Assembly (NCBI RefSeq): GCF_024499015.1
Contig: NZ_CP098604.1
Coordinates: forward strand, 2,790,001-2,854,000
Length of the DNA: 64,000 bases
DNA from: Xanthomonas hortorum pv. pelargonii
Lineage (GTDB): Bacteria > Pseudomonadota > Gammaproteobacteria > Xanthomonadales > Xanthomonadaceae
Direction: 5' to 3'
The notes under the pieces: generated by a model
Told to the model about the DNA's origin: nothing
Databases searched by the model: none
The model's input: the letters and a program-made list of their open reading frames with translations, nothing else
Position numbers and translations under genes: made by a program
Shown: positions 61,914-64,000 of the stretch, piece by piece
Layout: each line of letters starts with the position of its first letter
How positions within the stretch are numbered: the first letter of the stretch is position 1

Positions 61914-63767
61914 TCATCGTGTCGGTCCGCTTGGATTAGGATCACTCACCCCACGCGCGAGTTCCTGTTGTTGCGTGACCTGTCTTTCCTGTGCAATCGC
62001 CTGATTAGCTGCCAGCAACTTCTGGTCTGATTGCTCAATCGGAATGTTGATCGCTTGATCAATTTGCACATGCACGCGCTTGTTCGCCGGGTCGTCCAGC
62101 CGGCCTTCTACCGCAAACAGGTTGCCGGTCTTGCTCATCAATACGTGATCGACGCGCGTCAACGCATTACTCTCCATAGAGCGATCTGCCGCTTCCGGGT
62201 AGCTTTCACGGTTATCTTTACATGCGGCCAGGAGGCATCGGCTTGCTCGCTCACTCATCTCGTCGTAGGGCTTGCCAACGCTCTCGTCGATCTTGCGCAT
62301 GCCATCGCGGATCTGCTCAAGCATGGCGTGGTCGGGATGATCTGGATCGTCTGGACCGTGCTGGGCTGGAGTCGAACTGGATGTGGGCGCGACTGGTACA
62401 TATTTATGATCATGTGCCGGATTTACGCTTCCATCCTGGGTGTGATCGAAGTGATGGAGGACTGGTGGTGTTGTGCTGCTGTCGTAGTAAGGAAAGGGAG
62501 CCTTGTTCTTGCCAAAGTCCAAACCCTCAGCTTCAATGATCGGCTCTTTCATTCCGACAGAGGCCATATTGACGGTTACAGCAGGCATCACACCCTGTAT
62601 GGGCCTTGCATACTTCCTTTCGTACTCAACTATATGCTCTACCCCTGAAGTCGCGTAATAGTTTGGATAGTCTGATGTACCTCTATCCCCGATTCCAATT
62701 GGGTTTCGACCTGGGATAGGGTGTGTCGGATCTGGTCTATTGAAGTAATGTTGTCCCATTGCCGCAACATTTGTCGGCGACATTTGTAGCTGACCATCCG
62801 GGTCGAATTTTAGTCCTGGCCGTGGCTGAATAGTTGCGCCGGCACCCTGTGGCTTGACGATAAAATCTTCAATCCTGCGGTTTCCTAGAGCATTCATTTC
62901 TGGTAAGCCTGCAGCTGGATTGCCCTGCTTTTGTCTACTCAGTAACGCGTTCCAACCTGCAATTTCTGCTTTCGCTTCGTCGTCTCTGCTTGCTTGAATG
63001 GAAGTGGCGAAGACGCGCGTGTAATCGTGAACAGGATTTGTACTTTTAGCTATGGAAACGGCATCGTTGTGGAACGCCGCGTTCGCTAGCCTTCTTTCGG
63101 GGGCATTGAAACCGTGTTGAATCTCGTGTCCGAGGACAAACGTCATGTCATTGGGATCGTACCCGTTAGGATTTGCCGCAGACCTTCCCTGTAATCTGGC
63201 AGCAGGCATGTTCATGGAGTGACTGCTAGCGCTGTAGGTGCCACCAGCAGTGAATCCTGGAGGTATAAAGTCGAAGTGTTCTAAATGCTTATGCGGCGGA
63301 TCACCCTTGTCGGTCGTCATTACCGCTCGTTTAATCTCATCTGCAAGCACTGGCGAGCCATTGATGGTCGATTGGAGGTTGTTGACCATATCTTGCGTCA
63401 CTGGATGAGTCGCTCTCGATGCATCCAGATATGTCTTCTGGGAAAATTCGATCGACATATGCTGCAGCCTGAGAGTTGCTTGTAGATCCGGGTTGTGTCT
63501 AGCACCAGAGGATTGAAAATCAGCTGCCGGTAGAGTGACGGTCCCGGACTGAATATCGTAACTCCCAGCAAGATTTTGTTGTCCTGTAGAACCTTGCAGT
63601 GCAAATGCTTTCAAGTGCCCATTCTGGGCATCTTGATTGAGAAGCCCAAGCTGTTGTGAGTCAGCAACTACGGCCGAGCTAAGTTGCGCAACTTGCTCTG
63701 GCGTAACACCTGATTGACTTGCGAACTGCTTCAAAGCCGCTTCAAGTTGAGCATTTGGACTAGCCAT
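61914..63767 (-). CDS. X-T4SS effector: HExxH metallopeptidase with C-terminal XVIPCD-like domain
   Basis: A 617-residue protein. An N-terminal helical part is followed by a zinc-metallopeptidase motif HEIQH at 214-218 (FVLGHEIQHGFNAPE), with DEAKAEIAGWN downstream as a likely third ligand region. After a variable middle, residues about 475-600 match the Xanthomonas VirD4-interacting domain: HPDHAMLEQIRDGMRKI, ALTRVDHVLMSKTGNLFAVE, GRLDDPANKRVHVQIDQA, IPIEQSDQ, and a Gln-rich tail. That domain targets toxins to the bacteria-killing type IV system, and the target would be a rival cell. A likely immunity gene lies 14 bp upstream. The catalytic substrate is not known. Confidence 0.82.
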   Translation of the reverse strand: MASPNAQLEAALKQFASQSGVTPEQVAQLSSAVVADSQQLGLLNQDAQNGHLKAFALQGSTGQQNLAGSYDIQSGTVTLPAADFQSSGARHNPDLQATLRLQHMSIEFSQKTYLDASRATHPVTQDMVNNLQSTINGSPVLADEIKRAVMTTDKGDPPHKHLEHFDFIPPGFTAGGTYSASSHSMNMPAARLQGRSAANPNGYDPNDMTFVLGHEIQHGFNAPERRLANAAFHNDAVSIAKSTNPVHDYTRVFATSIQASRDDEAKAEIAGWNALLSRQKQGNPAAGLPEMNALGNRRIEDFIVKPQGAGATIQPRPGLKFDPDGQLQMSPTNVAAMGQHYFNRPDPTHPIPGRNPIGIGDRGTSDYPNYYATSGVEHIVEYERKYARPIQGVMPAVTVNMASVGMKEPIIEAEGLDFGKNKAPFPYYDSSTTPPVLHHFDHTQDGSVNPAHDHKYVPVAPTSSSTPAQHGPDDPDHPDHAMLEQIRDGMRKIDESVGKPYDEMSERASRCLLAACKDNRESYPEAADRSMESNALTRVDHVLMSKTGNLFAVEGRLDDPANKRVHVQIDQAINIPIEQSDQKLLAANQAIAQERQVTQQQELARGVSDPNPSGPTR

Positions 63768-63781
63768 GTCGGTAGGTGCTC

Positions 63782-64000
63782 CTACTCATTCACGGTAGAA
63801 ATCGACGTTACGCAGGCGCGATATTTCTTGCCATCAAGCGCTGTTACTTCAGGCCTGGAAGCAATAGAGACCGTCATGCCGTCTTTGTAATAGCGCCAAT
63901 CAATGAGCTGGCCAAGTTCGCCGTAGTTAGGCGCATCGCCAAAGCCCATTGCCTTCATGGCGTTGTGGTAATCCTCGAAACTGAGCTGACAAATATCCGT
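63782..64000 (-). CDS. C-terminus of the probable cognate immunity protein (truncated by window edge)
   Basis: The last 72 residues end with TAG at 63784-63782. They include SFEDYHNAMKAMGFGDAPNY, GELGQLIDWRYYKDGMTVSI and ALDGKKYRACVTSISTVNE, a small alpha/beta protein with two cysteines. In X-T4SS loci the immunity gene (X-Tfi, usually a lipoprotein) directly precedes the effector gene on the same strand, as here. The start and signal peptide are outside the window, so the assignment rests on position. Confidence 0.6.
   Translation of the reverse strand, partial: TDICQLSFEDYHNAMKAMGFGDAPNYGELGQLIDWRYYKDGMTVSIASRPEVTALDGKKYRACVTSISTVNE

Noticed and set aside
1-64000. tRNA, rRNA or riboswitch genes
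   Set aside because: No cloverleaf, CCA-type end or known aptamer consensus was recognised by eye on either strand; a covariance-model scan was not possible.

Overview
The window looks like a Xanthomonas chromosome. It is GC-rich, and several features are typical of the genus: an OhrR with cysteines at 22, 127 and 131, PIP-box promoters of the HrpG/HrpX regulon, an HpyO-type urate hydroxylase operon, and a type IV secretion effector ending in an XVIPCD-like domain. Most of the sequence is dense core-genome metabolism. Accessory material sits at both edges and at about 18.9-21.1 kb, 39.3-40.2 kb and 52-64 kb. No rRNA, tRNA or CRISPR array was recognised.

Left edge (1-2101): part of a little-studied RiPP-like locus. 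It holds the C-terminus of a TPR-rich protein (probably the cyclase partner), a small NHLP/nitrile-hydratase-leader-like precursor on the minus strand, and a divergent SagB-type dehydrogenase. Next come an S9 lipoprotein peptidase and a leucine/isovalerate degradation operon (ivd, MCC-beta, MCC-alpha) with a divergent TetR regulator and a candidate operator. The MCC-alpha frame runs past its expected end into the next gene.

10-18.7 kb: a Xre/RES toxin-antitoxin pair, a PepSY/DUF3325/DUF3649 membrane operon, a membrane-anchored c5-type cytochrome, an ExeM/NucH-like nuclease, and a divergent MerC / CobW-GTPase pair around a Zur-box-like palindrome.

18.9-21.1 kb: two paralogous proteins, each preceded by a perfect PIP box (TTCGG-N15-TTCGC) and a correctly spaced -10 motif. 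They are strong candidates for type III effectors.

21-40 kb: an EamA transporter, ZapE, a ParE-like/ParD-like pair, ohrR-ohr with two candidate operators, oxidoreductases, RluE, the helicase HrpB and a chemoreceptor. These are followed by about 1 kb of nested palindromic repeats.

40-52 kb: a seven-gene, translationally coupled purine-ring operon on the minus strand (allC-like, pucG, puuE, hpxZ, uraD, hpyO, uraH) that takes urate through allantoin and allantoate. Then come two LysR regulators, an MFS exporter and a Tat-exported alpha/beta hydrolase.

52-64 kb: a decaying and mobile region. It contains an S9 peptidase split by an in-frame amber codon, a patatin with an amber codon and a frameshift, an orphan GvpU-like gene, a TPR gene split by two tandem IS5-family elements, an AbiJ-like candidate defence gene, and at the right edge a HExxH metallopeptidase X-T4SS effector with the end of its likely immunity gene.
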